Made by a program: the position numbers and the translations under genes | In this document: positions 47,418 to 56,909 of the stretch, one piece after another | How the letters are laid out: each line of letters opens with the position of its first letter | Position numbering within the stretch: position 1 is the stretch's first letter | Assembly: GCF_023347275.1 (NCBI RefSeq) | Contig: NZ_CP094468.1 | Location: forward strand, 1,922,001 to 1,986,000 | Length of the DNA stretch: 64,000 nucleotides | Reading direction: 5' to 3' | DNA from: Faecalibacterium sp. I3-3-89 | Lineage (GTDB): Bacteria > Bacillota > Clostridia > Oscillospirales > Ruminococcaceae | Notes under the pieces: generated by a model | What the model saw: the letters and a program-made list of their open reading frames with translations, nothing else | What the model was told of the DNA's origin: nothing | Database searches by the model: none

Positions 47418-49100
47418 TTATGCGAGGATGGGCTCAATGGCAGCAGCCAGAGCATCCTTCTGAGCCTGTGCCTCGGCGAGGTCCTTGCCCAGCGTGGTGA
47501 AGTAGGTCTTGATCTTCGGCTCAGTGCCGGAGGGACGGACGACCACGGTAGCGCCGTTGTCCAGAGCGTAGATGAGGACATTTGCGGCAGGCAGGCCGGT
47601 CTCCTCGGGCTTCTTGTAGTCGGTGACCTTGACCACCTTGTGGCCGGCCAGCTCGGTGAGCGGCTCGTCGCGCAGCTTCTGCATGATGGAGGCCATCTTC
47701 TCCATGCCGGTCAGGCCGGGAAACTCGAAGCTGTCCACCTTGTTCAGGTAGCGGCCATACTCCTTGTAGATCTCTTCCAGACGCTGCTTGATGGAGGAGC
47801 CGATGCTGCGGTAGTAAGCGGCCATCTCGCAGATGAGCATGGAGCCGATGACGGCGTCCTTATCGCGGACGTAGGGACCGGCCAGATAGCCGTAGCTCTC
47901 CTCGAAGCCGAAGATGAAGCGATCCACCTCACCGGCAGCCTCCAGATTTGCGATCTGATCGCCGATCCACTTGAAGCCGGTCAGCACGCTGCGCATCTCC
48001 ACGCCATAATGAGCGGCAATGGCGTCGGCCAGCGGGGTGGAGACGATGGACTTGACGGCGACGGGGTCCTTCGGCATGGTGCCCTTCTCGATACGGCCTG
48101 CGCAGATGTAGTCCAGCAGCAGAGCGCCCATCTCGTTGCCGGAGACCAGCTCATAGCTGCCGTCCGGGCACTTCATAGCGATACCCACGCGGTCGGCGTC
48201 GGGGTCGGTGGCCAGCATCAGGTCTGCACCGGTCTTGGTGGCGAGGTCGAGGCCCAGCTTCAGGGCATCGAAGATCTCAGGGTTGGGGTAAGAGCAGGTG
48301 GTAAAGTAGCCGTTGGGATACTCCTGCTCCGGCACGATGGTGATGTCGGTGATGCCCATATCGTTCAGGACGTGGGTGACCGGCACCAGACCGGAGCCGT
48401 TCAGGGGGCTGTAGACCAGCTTCAGGCCAGCCGTCTTGCACAGGCCCGGGCGCACCTGACGTGCCTCGATGGCAGCGTAGAGGGCGTTCTTGCAGTCGTC
48501 GCCCACAAAGCGGATGAGGCCCTGCTCGACACCCTCTGCAAAGGAGATGTACTTTGCGCCGGTGAGGACATCGGTCTTCTGGATCTCATCGTAGACGATA
48601 GCGGCGGCGTCATCAGTCATCTGGCAGCCGTCGGGGCCGTAGGCCTTGTAGCCGTTGTACTTGGCGGGGTTGTGCGAAGCTGTGACCATGATGCCCGCGT
48701 TGCACTCGTAGTAACGGGTGGCAAAGCTCAGGGCCGGGACCGGCATCAGCGCGTCGTAGATGCGCACCTTGATGCCGTTCGCTGCCAGGACCCCGGCAGC
48801 CGTCTTGGCAAAGATGTCGCTCTTGAGGCGGCTGTCGTAGCTGATGGCCACGGTCTGGCTGCCGCCCTGCGTCTTGACCCAGTTTGCCAGACCCTGCGTG
48901 GCCTGACGCACGACGTAGATGTTCATACGGTTGGTGCCAGCGCCCAGCACGCCGCGCAGGCCGGCGGTGCCAAACTTCAGCGCAACGGCGAAGCGGTCCT
49001 TGATCTCGTCGTCATTTCCCTCGATCTTGGCCAGTTCCGGCTTCAGATCTGCGTCTTCCAGATCTGCTGCCAGCCAGCGCTTATACTCATCCTGATACAT
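47418..49100 (-). CDS. Phosphoglucomutase/phosphomannomutase
   Basis: 560 residues from MYQDEYKRWL. TASHNPAKYNGYK holds the phospho-serine, DPDADR binds magnesium, GFEESYGYL recognises the sugar and RPSGTEPK the phosphate. Length and the FGTAGLRG start match the PgcA-type alpha-phosphoglucomutases of Firmicutes. Interconverts glucose-1- and -6-phosphate. Own TTGACA-17-TATAGT promoter and terminator. Confidence 0.93.
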   Translation of the reverse strand: MYQDEYKRWLAADLEDADLKPELAKIEGNDDEIKDRFAVALKFGTAGLRGVLGAGTNRMNIYVVRQATQGLANWVKTQGGSQTVAISYDSRLKSDIFAKTAAGVLAANGIKVRIYDALMPVPALSFATRYYECNAGIMVTASHNPAKYNGYKAYGPDGCQMTDDAAAIVYDEIQKTDVLTGAKYISFAEGVEQGLIRFVGDDCKNALYAAIEARQVRPGLCKTAGLKLVYSPLNGSGLVPVTHVLNDMGITDITIVPEQEYPNGYFTTCSYPNPEIFDALKLGLDLATKTGADLMLATDPDADRVGIAMKCPDGSYELVSGNEMGALLLDYICAGRIEKGTMPKDPVAVKSIVSTPLADAIAAHYGVEMRSVLTGFKWIGDQIANLEAAGEVDRFIFGFEESYGYLAGPYVRDKDAVIGSMLICEMAAYYRSIGSSIKQRLEEIYKEYGRYLNKVDSFEFPGLTGMEKMASIMQKLRDEPLTELAGHKVVKVTDYKKPEETGLPAANVLIYALDNGATVVVRPSGTEPKIKTYFTTLGKDLAEAQAQKDALAAAIEPILA

Positions 49101-49163
49101 ATTGCACACCTTACCTTTGTTATTTTTGACCATAATGGACAAATTCATCCAAGTCTACTTATA

Positions 49164-49192
49164 CTATAAGCTTTTAAACGCTTTGTGTCAAT
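49164..49192 (-). promoter_or_regulatory. Promoter of the phosphoglucomutase gene
   Basis: Minus strand -35 TTGACA (49192-49187), 17-bp spacer, -10 TATAGT (49169-49164). The -35 box lies inside the 3' end of the preceding gene. Confidence 0.75.
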
Positions 49193-49566
49193 TCAGGATT
49201 ATGTACCAAGTTTTCCCCCTCAAAACCAGCAAATGCTACAAATCGCGTCGGCTTTCCGCTTTGCCGGCCTCCCTCTGCTGCCATACAGGGCCAGTAGGTC
49301 ACCCCTGCGTCGTCCAGCACTTCCATCCAATGGCCCAGTCCAACGCCATTTTCGCACAGATACCGCATCAAAGGCATCAGCCGCCCGAAGTCGCCCGTCG
49401 GGCAGATGACCTGTTCCGTCGTGCATTCCCCGCCCTGCTGCCGCTGCACTGCCAACACGACACCCTCTTCCTTCAGGCTTGCGTAATAGCACAGCGTGTA
49501 TGCGCGCTGATAGCCTTCGATATTCGAATAGGGCCGGGTATAACAGCAGTACTCTTTCGCAACCAT
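49174..49566 (-). CDS. Small uncharacterised protein (DUF6514-like)
   Basis: 130 residues from MVAKEYCCYTRPY (GGAGGAAGG upstream; the ATG 39 bases earlier has no site). A tyrosine-rich N-terminus with YGL-type strands, then ICPTGDFGRLMPLMRYLCENGVGLGHWMEVLDD, which resembles the helical end of DUF6514 proteins. That assignment is tentative. Soluble, cysteine-containing. Function unknown. Confidence 0.6.
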   Translation of the reverse strand: MVAKEYCCYTRPYSNIEGYQRAYTLCYYASLKEEGVVLAVQRQQGGECTTEQVICPTGDFGRLMPLMRYLCENGVGLGHWMEVLDDAGVTYWPCMAAEGGRQSGKPTRFVAFAGFEGENLVHNPELTQSV

Positions 49567-49747
49567 ATGATCCTTCCTCCGATCTTGTTTTTTGCCTGTT
49601 CTCATTGCGCGTGTCTCGTTGACATCTCACATGCCCTCTAATATAATAGATTCAGATAAAAAATTGTGTCGAACCCGGACGGCAATGCCCTGCTTTTTCC
49701 ATTTCTTAGTCGTTTCTTATCCAACGATTTTACATTTTTCGTCCGTT

Positions 49748-49804
49748 ATCTCAAAATAAATATCGGAACTACGTAGAATCATGCAGTGATTCTTTTTTTG
49801 AGAT
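49748..49804 (+). terminator. Nested hairpin with T7 run upstream of comM
   Basis: AGAATCA (49775-49781) pairs with TGATTCT (49787-49793), followed by T7. An outer pair ATCTCAAAA (49748-49756) / TTTTGAGAT (49796-49804) uses the same T-run, so the two folds exclude each other in part. It sits 70 bases before comM on the same strand and has no gene upstream on that strand; it may be an attenuator. The remaining spacer 49567-49747 is AT-rich without a clear promoter. Confidence 0.5.
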
Positions 49805-49874
49805 GGATACAACAGCACAAATCAAAAATTTTAATGGCCCTGCCGCCCCCTGTCGGGCAGAAAGGAGCGCCCCC

Positions 49875-51419
49875 ATGTACGCAGTCCTCAAGAGCTTCGG
49901 CCTCAAGGGCCTCAACGGCTTCCCGGTAGAGGTCGAGGCCGACATCTCGGGCGGGATGCCCGCCCTCTCCATCGTCGGCCTGCCGGACTCTGCCGTCCGG
50001 GAGAGCGGCGACCGCGTTCATGCGGCCCTGAAGAATCTGGGCTTCAAGTGGCCCGACCGCCGCATCACCATCAACCTCGCCCCGGCCGATGTCCGCAAGA
50101 CCGGCCCGGTGTACGACCTGCCCCTGCTGCTGGCCGTGCTGGCGGCCTCCGGGCAGCTGGAAACGCCGCCGAAGGACACCGCCTTTCTGGGTGAGCTGGC
50201 GCTGGACGGCAGCCTGCGGCCCGTGTCCGGCGTGCTGCCGATGGCACTGGAAGCCGCCGCCAGCGGGGTGCGGGCGCTCTACGTCCCGGCGGAGAACGCC
50301 GCCGAGGCCGCTGAGGCCGGCGGCAGCGAGATGCAGGTCTTCCCCGCTGCAACGGCCCGTCAGGTCGTGGACGCTCTGCGGGGCGTCCAGCCCATCCCGC
50401 CTACGGCTCCTGTTCCCTTCGACCCTGCCGACGCATGGAACCATGTCCCCGATTTCTCCGACGTCTGCGGTCAGCCGCTGGCCCGCCGGGCGATGGTCAT
50501 TGCCGCTGCAGGCGGGCACAACGTCCTGCTCATCGGCGCACCCGGCACCGGCAAATCCATGCTGGCCCGGCGTCTCCCCGGCATCCTGCCCCCGCTGAGC
50601 CGGGAGGAGGCCGTGGAGACCACCAAGATCTATTCCATCGCCGGGCAGATGCCCGCAGGCCGGGGCCTCGTGACGGCCCGGCCCTTCCGCAGTCCCCATC
50701 ACTCGGCCAGCTCGGCGGCGCTGGCGGGCGGCGGCACACTCTTCCGCCCCGGCGAGTGCAGTCTGGCCAACTGCGGCGTCCTCTTCCTCGACGAGCTGCC
50801 CGAGTTTTCCCGCGAGAGCCTCGAGGTGCTGCGCCAGCCCCTCGAGGACGGCTGCATCACGGTCAGCCGGGCCGCCGGCAGCGCCACTTACCCCAGCCGC
50901 TTCCAGCTCGTTGCCGCCATGAACCCCTGCAAGTGCGGCTACTACGGCCACCCCACCCGGGCCTGCACCTGCTCCCCCAGCGCGGTGCGGCAGTACCGCA
51001 GCCGGGTGTCCGGCCCGCTGCTGGACCGCATCGACCTCTGCGTCGAGATGGACCCCGTCGCCTTTGACGAGCTGCACAGCGTCTCTCCCTCTGAGAGCAG
51101 TGCCGAGCTGCGCAGGCAGGTCCTTGCCGCGCGGGCCGTTCAGGCCCAGCGGTACGCCGCCCCCGGCTACGAGGGCGTGCACTGCAACGCCCAGCTCACC
51201 GCCGGGCAGGTGCGGCGTATCTGCCGGATGACCCCTGCCGCCGAGCAGCTCCTGCGGGCCTCCTACGAGACGCTGGGCCTCTCGGCCCGCGCCCACGACC
51301 GCATCCTCCGGGTGGCCCGCACCGTGGCCGACCTCGCAGGCAAGCGCCTCCTCGACGAGGATTCCCTGCTGGAAGCGCTGCAGTACCGCGCACAGGAAAA
51401 GGTCGAGCTGACGTTCTGA
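49875..51419 (+). CDS. ComM/YifB-type Mg-chelatase-like AAA+ ATPase
   Basis: 514 residues from MYAVLKSFGLKG (AAAGGAG upstream). An N-terminal Lon-substrate-like domain with NLAPADVRKTGPVYDLPL precedes the AAA+ core: GAPGTGKSMLARRLPGILPP, FRSPHHSASSAALAGGG, LDELPEF. A zinc-binding CKCGYYGHPTRACTC and the C-terminal lid follow. In competent bacteria ComM is a hexameric helicase that promotes branch migration of incoming DNA. Convergent with trkH. Confidence 0.93.
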   Translation: MYAVLKSFGLKGLNGFPVEVEADISGGMPALSIVGLPDSAVRESGDRVHAALKNLGFKWPDRRITINLAPADVRKTGPVYDLPLLLAVLAASGQLETPPKDTAFLGELALDGSLRPVSGVLPMALEAAASGVRALYVPAENAAEAAEAGGSEMQVFPAATARQVVDALRGVQPIPPTAPVPFDPADAWNHVPDFSDVCGQPLARRAMVIAAAGGHNVLLIGAPGTGKSMLARRLPGILPPLSREEAVETTKIYSIAGQMPAGRGLVTARPFRSPHHSASSAALAGGGTLFRPGECSLANCGVLFLDELPEFSRESLEVLRQPLEDGCITVSRAAGSATYPSRFQLVAAMNPCKCGYYGHPTRACTCSPSAVRQYRSRVSGPLLDRIDLCVEMDPVAFDELHSVSPSESSAELRRQVLAARAVQAQRYAAPGYEGVHCNAQLTAGQVRRICRMTPAAEQLLRASYETLGLSARAHDRILRVARTVADLAGKRLLDEDSLLEALQYRAQEKVELTF

Positions 51420-51424
51420 GACCG

Positions 51425-51463
51425 CAAAAAGCTCCCCCGGCAGTCCAAGCCGGGGGAGCTTTG
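51425..51463. terminator. Bidirectional terminator between comM and trkH
   Basis: AGCTCCCCCGG (51430-51440) pairs with CCGGGGGAGCT (51450-51460). T5 follows on the minus strand, TTTG on the plus strand. Confidence 0.85.
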
Positions 51464-51482
51464 TCGTTGCTATAGCAGTTTT

Positions 51483-52925
51483 TTAGAATCTCCGCCATGT
51501 ATCGGGCAGGAAGAGCACCAGCATCGGGAAGATCTCCAGACGGCCGGCCAGCATATCGAAGATGAGCACCAGCTTTGCGAAGTTGGAATAAGCCCCGAAG
51601 TTCATCATAGGGCCGACCTGATTGAGGCCGGGGCCGATGTTGTTCAGGGTGGCGGCGACGGAGGTAAAGTTTGTCACCATGTCAAAGCCGTCCAGACTCA
51701 CCAGCATCAGGCTCGCTCCAAAGAGGAAGATGTAGGCCGCTATATAGACGTTGGTGGTGCGGATGGTCTCGTGGTTGACCAGCTTGCCGTCCATCCGGAC
51801 GGGAGCCACCACCTGCGGGTGAAGGGCCTGTTTCAGCTCCTTGCCCAGCGTCTTGCCCAGCAGCAGGAAACGGCTGACCTTGATGCCGCCGCCGGTGCTG
51901 CCCGCACAGGCACCCACGAACATCAGCAGCACCAGCACCTCTTTGGCCAGCGTGGGCCAGAGGTCGAAGTCACAGCTGGAAAAGCCGGTGGTCGTGATGA
52001 TGGAGCCGACCTGAAAGGCCGCGTGGCGCAGTGCCTCGCCGAAGGTGCCGTAGAGGCTGCGGATGTTCACCGTGATGACGGCCACCGCCGCCAGAATGAT
52101 GCCGAAATAGGCGCGGACCTCCTCGCTGGACGCTGCGCGGCGGAACCTCCGCAGCAGCAGGAGGAAATAAGCGTTGAAGTTGACGCCGAAGAGGATCATA
52201 AAGATGGTCACGACCCACTGGATGTAGGGCGAGAAGCTGGCAAAGCTGTCGTTCTTGAAGCCGAAGCCGCCGGTGCCCGCCGTGCCGAAGGCCGTGAGCA
52301 TCGAGTCGAATACATTCATGCCGCCTGCCAGCAGGAAGCAGAACTCCACTACCGTCAGTGCAAAATAGATGCCGTACAGGATCTTCGCCGTGGACTGCAC
52401 CTTCGGCACCAGCTTGTCCACCTGCGGGCCGGGGCTTTCCGCTTTCATCAGGTTGACGTGAGAGCCGCCGGTCAGGGGCAGCAGCGAGAGCAGAAAGACC
52501 AGAACGCCCATGCCGCCGATCCAGTGGGTGAAGCTGCGCCAGAACAGGATGCCGTTGGGCAGGCCCTCCACGGCGGGCAGGATGCTGGCACCGGTGGTGG
52601 TGAAGCCCGACACCGTCTCAAAGAGGGCGTCCACCGGGTTCTGGATGCAGCCGGTGAGGACGAAGGGTACGGCGCCTACGATACTGATGGCGATCCAGCT
52701 CAGCGCCGTGGCCGCGAAGCCCTCCCGCATATAGAACACCTTGCTGCGGGGCTTGATGGTCCGCAGCCCGAGGCCCAGCGCCGCGCTGATGGCCGCCGTC
52801 AGCAGGAACACGCCCATGACAGCCCACTCGGCGTAGATGAGGCTCGTCACCGCCGGAAGCAGCAGCAAAACGCCCTCGATCATCAGGATATAGCCCAGCA
52901 GACGAAAGACGATCGCATAATTCAT
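51483..52925 (-). CDS. trkH: TrkH-type potassium uptake membrane subunit
   Basis: 480 residues, about ten membrane helices with four pore loops: SGFTTTGASIL, AFGTAGTGGFGF, ITTTGFSSCDFD and FTSVAATLNNIGPG provide the selectivity residues. Ktr/Trk superfamily. Works with the cytoplasmic RCK protein encoded 15 bases upstream. Uptake is driven by membrane potential. C-di-AMP is a known regulator of such systems in Firmicutes. Confidence 0.94.
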   Translation of the reverse strand: MNYAIVFRLLGYILMIEGVLLLLPAVTSLIYAEWAVMGVFLLTAAISAALGLGLRTIKPRSKVFYMREGFAATALSWIAISIVGAVPFVLTGCIQNPVDALFETVSGFTTTGASILPAVEGLPNGILFWRSFTHWIGGMGVLVFLLSLLPLTGGSHVNLMKAESPGPQVDKLVPKVQSTAKILYGIYFALTVVEFCFLLAGGMNVFDSMLTAFGTAGTGGFGFKNDSFASFSPYIQWVVTIFMILFGVNFNAYFLLLLRRFRRAASSEEVRAYFGIILAAVAVITVNIRSLYGTFGEALRHAAFQVGSIITTTGFSSCDFDLWPTLAKEVLVLLMFVGACAGSTGGGIKVSRFLLLGKTLGKELKQALHPQVVAPVRMDGKLVNHETIRTTNVYIAAYIFLFGASLMLVSLDGFDMVTNFTSVAATLNNIGPGLNQVGPMMNFGAYSNFAKLVLIFDMLAGRLEIFPMLVLFLPDTWRRF

Positions 52926-52940
52926 ACGTTCTGTCCCCCG

Positions 52941-54299
52941 TTACCCTTCCACGATGTCCCGCAGGTCGTGCAGGCCGTGCTCCAGCGTGACGACGATGAC
53001 ATTGTCGCCCACCTGAATGCGGTCGCCGCCGCGGGGGATGAGGATGCGGTCGCCGCGGGTGATGCAGCAGAGCAGCAGGTTCTTTTTCAGATGCAGCTGG
53101 CTCAGTGGCACGCCGGTGGCCCGGCTCTCCTCGTGGACGGTGAACTCCAGCGCCTCCACGCGGTCATCGAGGATGCGGTAGAGGGTCTTGATGTTGTTGC
53201 CGGCCTCGTTCTGCAATGCACGGACGTACTGCACGATGTAATCGCAGGTCATGTACTTGGGGTAGACGATGCTGCCCAGATCCAGCCCGGCCAGAATATC
53301 ATCGAACTCAAGGCGGTTGATCTTCGTGACCAGCTTGCCCTTGGAGTGCTTCTTGGCAAACAGGGTCAGCAGCACGTTCTCCTCGTCGATGTTGGTCAGG
53401 GCCACGAAGGCCTCGGTGGATTCCAGTCCCTCCGAGAGCAGGAAGTCGCGGTTGGAGCCGTCCTCATTGAGGATCTGTGCCTCGGGCAGGGACTCGGCCA
53501 GCACATTGCAGCGGGCCGGGTCGCGCTCCACGATGCGGACGCGGATGTGGTTTTCCAGCAGCTCCTGACTCAGGTAGTAGGCGATGGCACCGCCGCCCAC
53601 GATGAAGGCATTGCGCACCGGCCGCACCGGCATATGGATGCGCTGGAAGAACTCGTGGGCCTTCTCCTGCGTAGCGAGGAAGGTGACCTGATCGCCGTTC
53701 TTCAGCACGAAGTTGCCGTTGGGGATGATGACCCCGCCGTCACGCTCCACGGCGCAGACCAGAATGTCGCTCTTGAGCTGGGTGGGGATCTCATGGATGG
53801 CCACACCGTCCAGCCCCTGCTGCTCGGTCAGGGCGAACTTGATGAGCCGCACGCGCCCGTCCGCAAAGGTGTCGATCTTACTTGCACCCGGAAAGCGCAG
53901 CAGATGCGAGATCTCCTTCGCCGCTGCCATCTCAGGGTTGATGATGGCCGAGATGCCGATCTGCTTTTTGATAAAGTCCAGCTCATGGCTGTAGGACGGG
54001 TTGCGTACACGGGCGATGGCGTGGCAGTGGCCCGCCTTTCTTGCGAACATACAGCACAGCAGGTTCAGCTCGTCCGAGCCGGTGACTGCAATGAAGACAT
54101 CCGCCTCCTCCACGCCCGCCTCAGACAGGGTGGTGATGGACGAGCCGTTGCCGAGAATGCTCATCACGTCGTAGGATTCGCCGATGTGCTCCACACGGGC
54201 CTTGTTCGTATCGACAACGGTCACATTATGACCCTCTTCACTGAGCTGCCGCGCCAGCGCTGTGCCGACTTTGCCGCCGCCCACCAAAACGATCTTCAT
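52941..54299 (-). CDS. trkA: TrkA, two-domain RCK regulator of potassium uptake
   Basis: 452 residues from MKIVLVGGGKVGTALARQL; the longer open frame upstream has no homology. Two RCK_N domains (VLVGGGKVG at 4 and AFIVGGGAIAYYL at about 232), each followed by an RCK_C domain. Binds NAD(H)/ATP and gates TrkH. A -10 box TATAAT at about 54346-54351 lies upstream (minus strand), with a poor -35. Confidence 0.94.
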   Translation of the reverse strand: MKIVLVGGGKVGTALARQLSEEGHNVTVVDTNKARVEHIGESYDVMSILGNGSSITTLSEAGVEEADVFIAVTGSDELNLLCCMFARKAGHCHAIARVRNPSYSHELDFIKKQIGISAIINPEMAAAKEISHLLRFPGASKIDTFADGRVRLIKFALTEQQGLDGVAIHEIPTQLKSDILVCAVERDGGVIIPNGNFVLKNGDQVTFLATQEKAHEFFQRIHMPVRPVRNAFIVGGGAIAYYLSQELLENHIRVRIVERDPARCNVLAESLPEAQILNEDGSNRDFLLSEGLESTEAFVALTNIDEENVLLTLFAKKHSKGKLVTKINRLEFDDILAGLDLGSIVYPKYMTCDYIVQYVRALQNEAGNNIKTLYRILDDRVEALEFTVHEESRATGVPLSQLHLKKNLLLCCITRGDRILIPRGGDRIQVGDNVIVVTLEHGLHDLRDIVEG

Positions 54300-54429
54300 A
54301 GAATAACCCTTTCTCTTCTCCTGCGCCGTCTGGGCGCTATTGAGTTGATTATAGCATATCTCGGGCCAAATATCTACAAAATCGGCCCTTCTGCCTGTTT
54401 TATCCACTGCAAAGCACCATTTCGGCGGA

Positions 54430-54466
54430 AAAAGCAGCCCCGGGGTGCGCACACCCCGGGGCTGTC
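54430..54466 (-). terminator. Terminator of the deoA gene
   Basis: CAGCCCCGGGGTG (54435-54447) pairs with CACCCCGGGGCTG (54452-54464); TTTTTCC on the minus strand. Confidence 0.85.
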
Positions 54467-54481
54467 AGGCATTTTCAGGCT

Positions 54482-55804
54482 TTATTCGTACCGCTCCACG
54501 CCGTCCTTAGTGACGAGGGCGTAGACCAGCGGGGCCTCTTCGGGCTTTTCGGGGCCGTAGACGAGGCCGCTGCGGTACTCGGCGGCGGCAGCGTCGAATC
54601 GGTCGGCTGCGCCGTAGAAGGTAGCGAGGCTCTCGCCCTTATGGACATAGTCGCCGCGCTTCTTGTGGAGGGTGATGCCGGCGGCGAAGTCCAGCGGGTC
54701 GCCCTTCTTCTGACGGCCTGCGCCCAGCAGCACACTGGCCGAGCCGATCTTCTCGGCGTCGTTGGCGATGATGTAACCGTCCTCCTCGGCCAGCAGCTCA
54801 TAGCTGGCGGCGGGCTTTTCGAAGAGGCTGTAGTCGTCCAGCACCCGGATGTCGCCACCCTGTGCTGCGAACATTTCCTTGCACTTTGCATAGGCGGAGC
54901 CGTCCGCGAGGACGGCCTCGGCCATGGCGCGGCACGCGGCAGGGGTGCCCTTGTCGGCCAGAACCAGCATATTGGTGGCCAGCTGTAAGCACACCTCAGT
55001 CAGGTCGGCGGGGCCATGCCCCTTGAGCACATCCATGCTCTCCATGACCTCGAGGCTGTTGCCGATGTTGCGGCCCAGCGGGGTGTCCATGTCGGTGATC
55101 ATGGCAGCGACGCGGCGGCCGTGATGGGTGCCGATGGAGACCATCAGCTTGGCCAGCTCGATGCTCTGCTCCACGGTCTTCATGAACGCGCCGGTGCCGG
55201 TGGTGACATCCAGCAGGATGGCGTCCGAGCCGGAGGCCAGCTTCTTGGACATGATGCTGGACGCGATGAGGGGGATGCAGCTGACGGTGGCGGTGACGTC
55301 CCGGAGGGCGTACATCTTCTTATCCGCCACGGCGATGCCTTCGCTCTGGCCGATGACCGACAGGCCGATCTTGTTCACCTGCGCGAAGAACTCCTCCTGC
55401 GAGAGGGCGGTCTTGGTGCCGGGGACGCTCTCCATCTTGTCGATGGTGCCGCCGGTGTGGCCGAGGCCGCGGCCGCTCATCTTGGCGATCTTGACGCCGC
55501 AGGCCGCGACGATGGGCGCGATGACCAGCGTGGTCTTGTCGCCCACGCCGCCGGTGGAGTGCTTGTCCACCTTGATGCCCGGAATGGGCGAAAGATCGAC
55601 CATGACGCCGCTGTGGGCCATCACGTCGGTCAGCTCGGCAGTCTCCTCGTCGGTCATGCCCCGCAGATAGACGGCCATCATCCATGCCGCCATCTGGTAA
55701 TCGGCCACCTCGCCGCTGACGAAGCCGTTGACGATGGCTTCCAGTTCTTCGCGACTATGGGTGCCGCCGTCCCGCTTTTTTGCGATCAGATCGTAAATGC
55801 GCAT
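54482..55804 (-). CDS. deoA: Pyrimidine-nucleoside (thymidine) phosphorylase
   Basis: 440 residues. KVDKHSTGGVGDKTT and MSGRGLGHTGGTIDK are the glycosyltransferase family 3 signatures; the C-terminal PYNP_C domain holds a lipoyl-like fold. Splits thymidine, deoxyuridine or uridine with phosphate. It ends the block that also imports nucleosides (55991-61010) and deaminates cytidine. Own promoter at 55876-55903. Confidence 0.94.
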   Translation of the reverse strand: MRIYDLIAKKRDGGTHSREELEAIVNGFVSGEVADYQMAAWMMAVYLRGMTDEETAELTDVMAHSGVMVDLSPIPGIKVDKHSTGGVGDKTTLVIAPIVAACGVKIAKMSGRGLGHTGGTIDKMESVPGTKTALSQEEFFAQVNKIGLSVIGQSEGIAVADKKMYALRDVTATVSCIPLIASSIMSKKLASGSDAILLDVTTGTGAFMKTVEQSIELAKLMVSIGTHHGRRVAAMITDMDTPLGRNIGNSLEVMESMDVLKGHGPADLTEVCLQLATNMLVLADKGTPAACRAMAEAVLADGSAYAKCKEMFAAQGGDIRVLDDYSLFEKPAASYELLAEEDGYIIANDAEKIGSASVLLGAGRQKKGDPLDFAAGITLHKKRGDYVHKGESLATFYGAADRFDAAAAEYRSGLVYGPEKPEEAPLVYALVTKDGVERYE

Positions 55805-55875
55805 AAGTTCACGCTCCTAAATCGTATTCTCCGCCAACGCTCTGCCGTCGGCAATAAGTATGACATTGTACTTCA

Positions 55876-55903
55876 AGTATAGCAAATTCTCCCGCAAAAG
55901 CAA
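55876..55903 (-). promoter_or_regulatory. Promoter of deoA
   Basis: Minus strand -35 TTGCTT (55903-55898), 16-bp spacer, -10 TATACT (55881-55876). A GCCGAC/GTTGGC hairpin lies in the leader. Confidence 0.6.
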
Positions 55904-55939
55904 GCATCGTTTTGTGGAATCTGTTGAAAAAAGAACGAA

Positions 55940-55973
55940 AAAGGCGCAGCCGCCCGGAAAGCAGCTGCGCCCC
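55940..55973 (-). terminator. Terminator of the nucleoside ABC transporter genes
   Basis: GGCGCAGC (55943-55950) pairs with GCTGCGCC (55964-55971); TTTTTCG on the minus strand. Confidence 0.8.
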
Positions 55974-55990
55974 GAAAAAACGCCCTCGGA

Positions 55991-56908
55991 TCAGCGGGAA
56001 CCTTTATCGTAGGGGATGCCCTCGGCCTTGGGGGCCATGCTGTTCTTGGAGGTGAAGGCCAGAATGACCATCGATGCCACGAAGGGCATCATGTTGTAGA
56101 TGTTGCTGGACCAGTGGAGCTGTGCGAGGAAGGTGGAGTCAGCGATGTTGGCCAGACTCTTGAAAACGGCGAAGAACATGGCCGCGCCGCAGATGTTGAA
56201 GGGCTTCCACTGACCGAAGATCATAACGGCCATCGCAAGGAAGCCTGCGCCGGCTACGCCGACCTCGAAGTTCCACGTCTGGACGGGCGGCACGATGTAA
56301 GCCAGACCGCCGACGGCACCCAGTGCGCCCGAGATGACGACACCGGCATAGCGCATCTTATAGACGTTGATGCCCACGGAGTCCGCTGCCTGCGGATGCT
56401 CGCCGCAGGCACGCAGACGCAGGCCGAAGCGGGTCTTGTACAGCACGACATAGCTGACGATGAGCAGGACGATGCCCAGCGGGACAAAGATGCTCAGCTC
56501 CAAACCGCCGAGGCTGAACAGGAAGGGCTTGTTGGAGTAGTTCAGCTTGGCACTGCCGCTCGTGCTGAAATACTTGGCGATGACCACGGCGATGGCCGTC
56601 GCCAGCAGGTTCAAGGCTGTGCCTCCGATGGTCTGGTCCGCCTTCAGGTTGATGGAGGCAAAGGCCAGCAGCAGGCTGTAGACCATACCGGCGAGAGCCG
56701 CCACCAGCACGGCGATGAGGACCGTAGCAAACGCAGGCAGGCTTGCAGGCAGCATAGTGAGGGTGAGGACACCCGCCACGCCGCCGATGACCATGATGCC
56801 TTCCAGTGCGATGTTGATGATGCCGGAGTGCTCGCTGAACATACCGCCCAGAGCGACCAGCATCAGCACGATGCCATACAGCAGGGTATACTTGATGAGA
56901 AGCAGCAT
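55991..56908 (-). CDS. nupQ: Nucleoside ABC transporter permease 2 (NupQ-like)
   Basis: 305 residues from MLLLIKYTLLYG (AAGGAGG upstream, directly after the stop of the first permease). Eight to nine helices of the BPD_transp_2 family with HSGIINIALEGIMVIGG and NLKADQTIGGTALN; GEHPQAADSVGINVYKMRY is the loop that contacts the ATPase. Pairs with the permease at 56910 in a BMP-type nucleoside importer. Confidence 0.92.
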   Translation of the reverse strand: MLLLIKYTLLYGIVLMLVALGGMFSEHSGIINIALEGIMVIGGVAGVLTLTMLPASLPAFATVLIAVLVAALAGMVYSLLLAFASINLKADQTIGGTALNLLATAIAVVIAKYFSTSGSAKLNYSNKPFLFSLGGLELSIFVPLGIVLLIVSYVVLYKTRFGLRLRACGEHPQAADSVGINVYKMRYAGVVISGALGAVGGLAYIVPPVQTWNFEVGVAGAGFLAMAVMIFGQWKPFNICGAAMFFAVFKSLANIADSTFLAQLHWSSNIYNMMPFVASMVILAFTSKNSMAPKAEGIPYDKGSR

Positions 56909-56909
56909 A

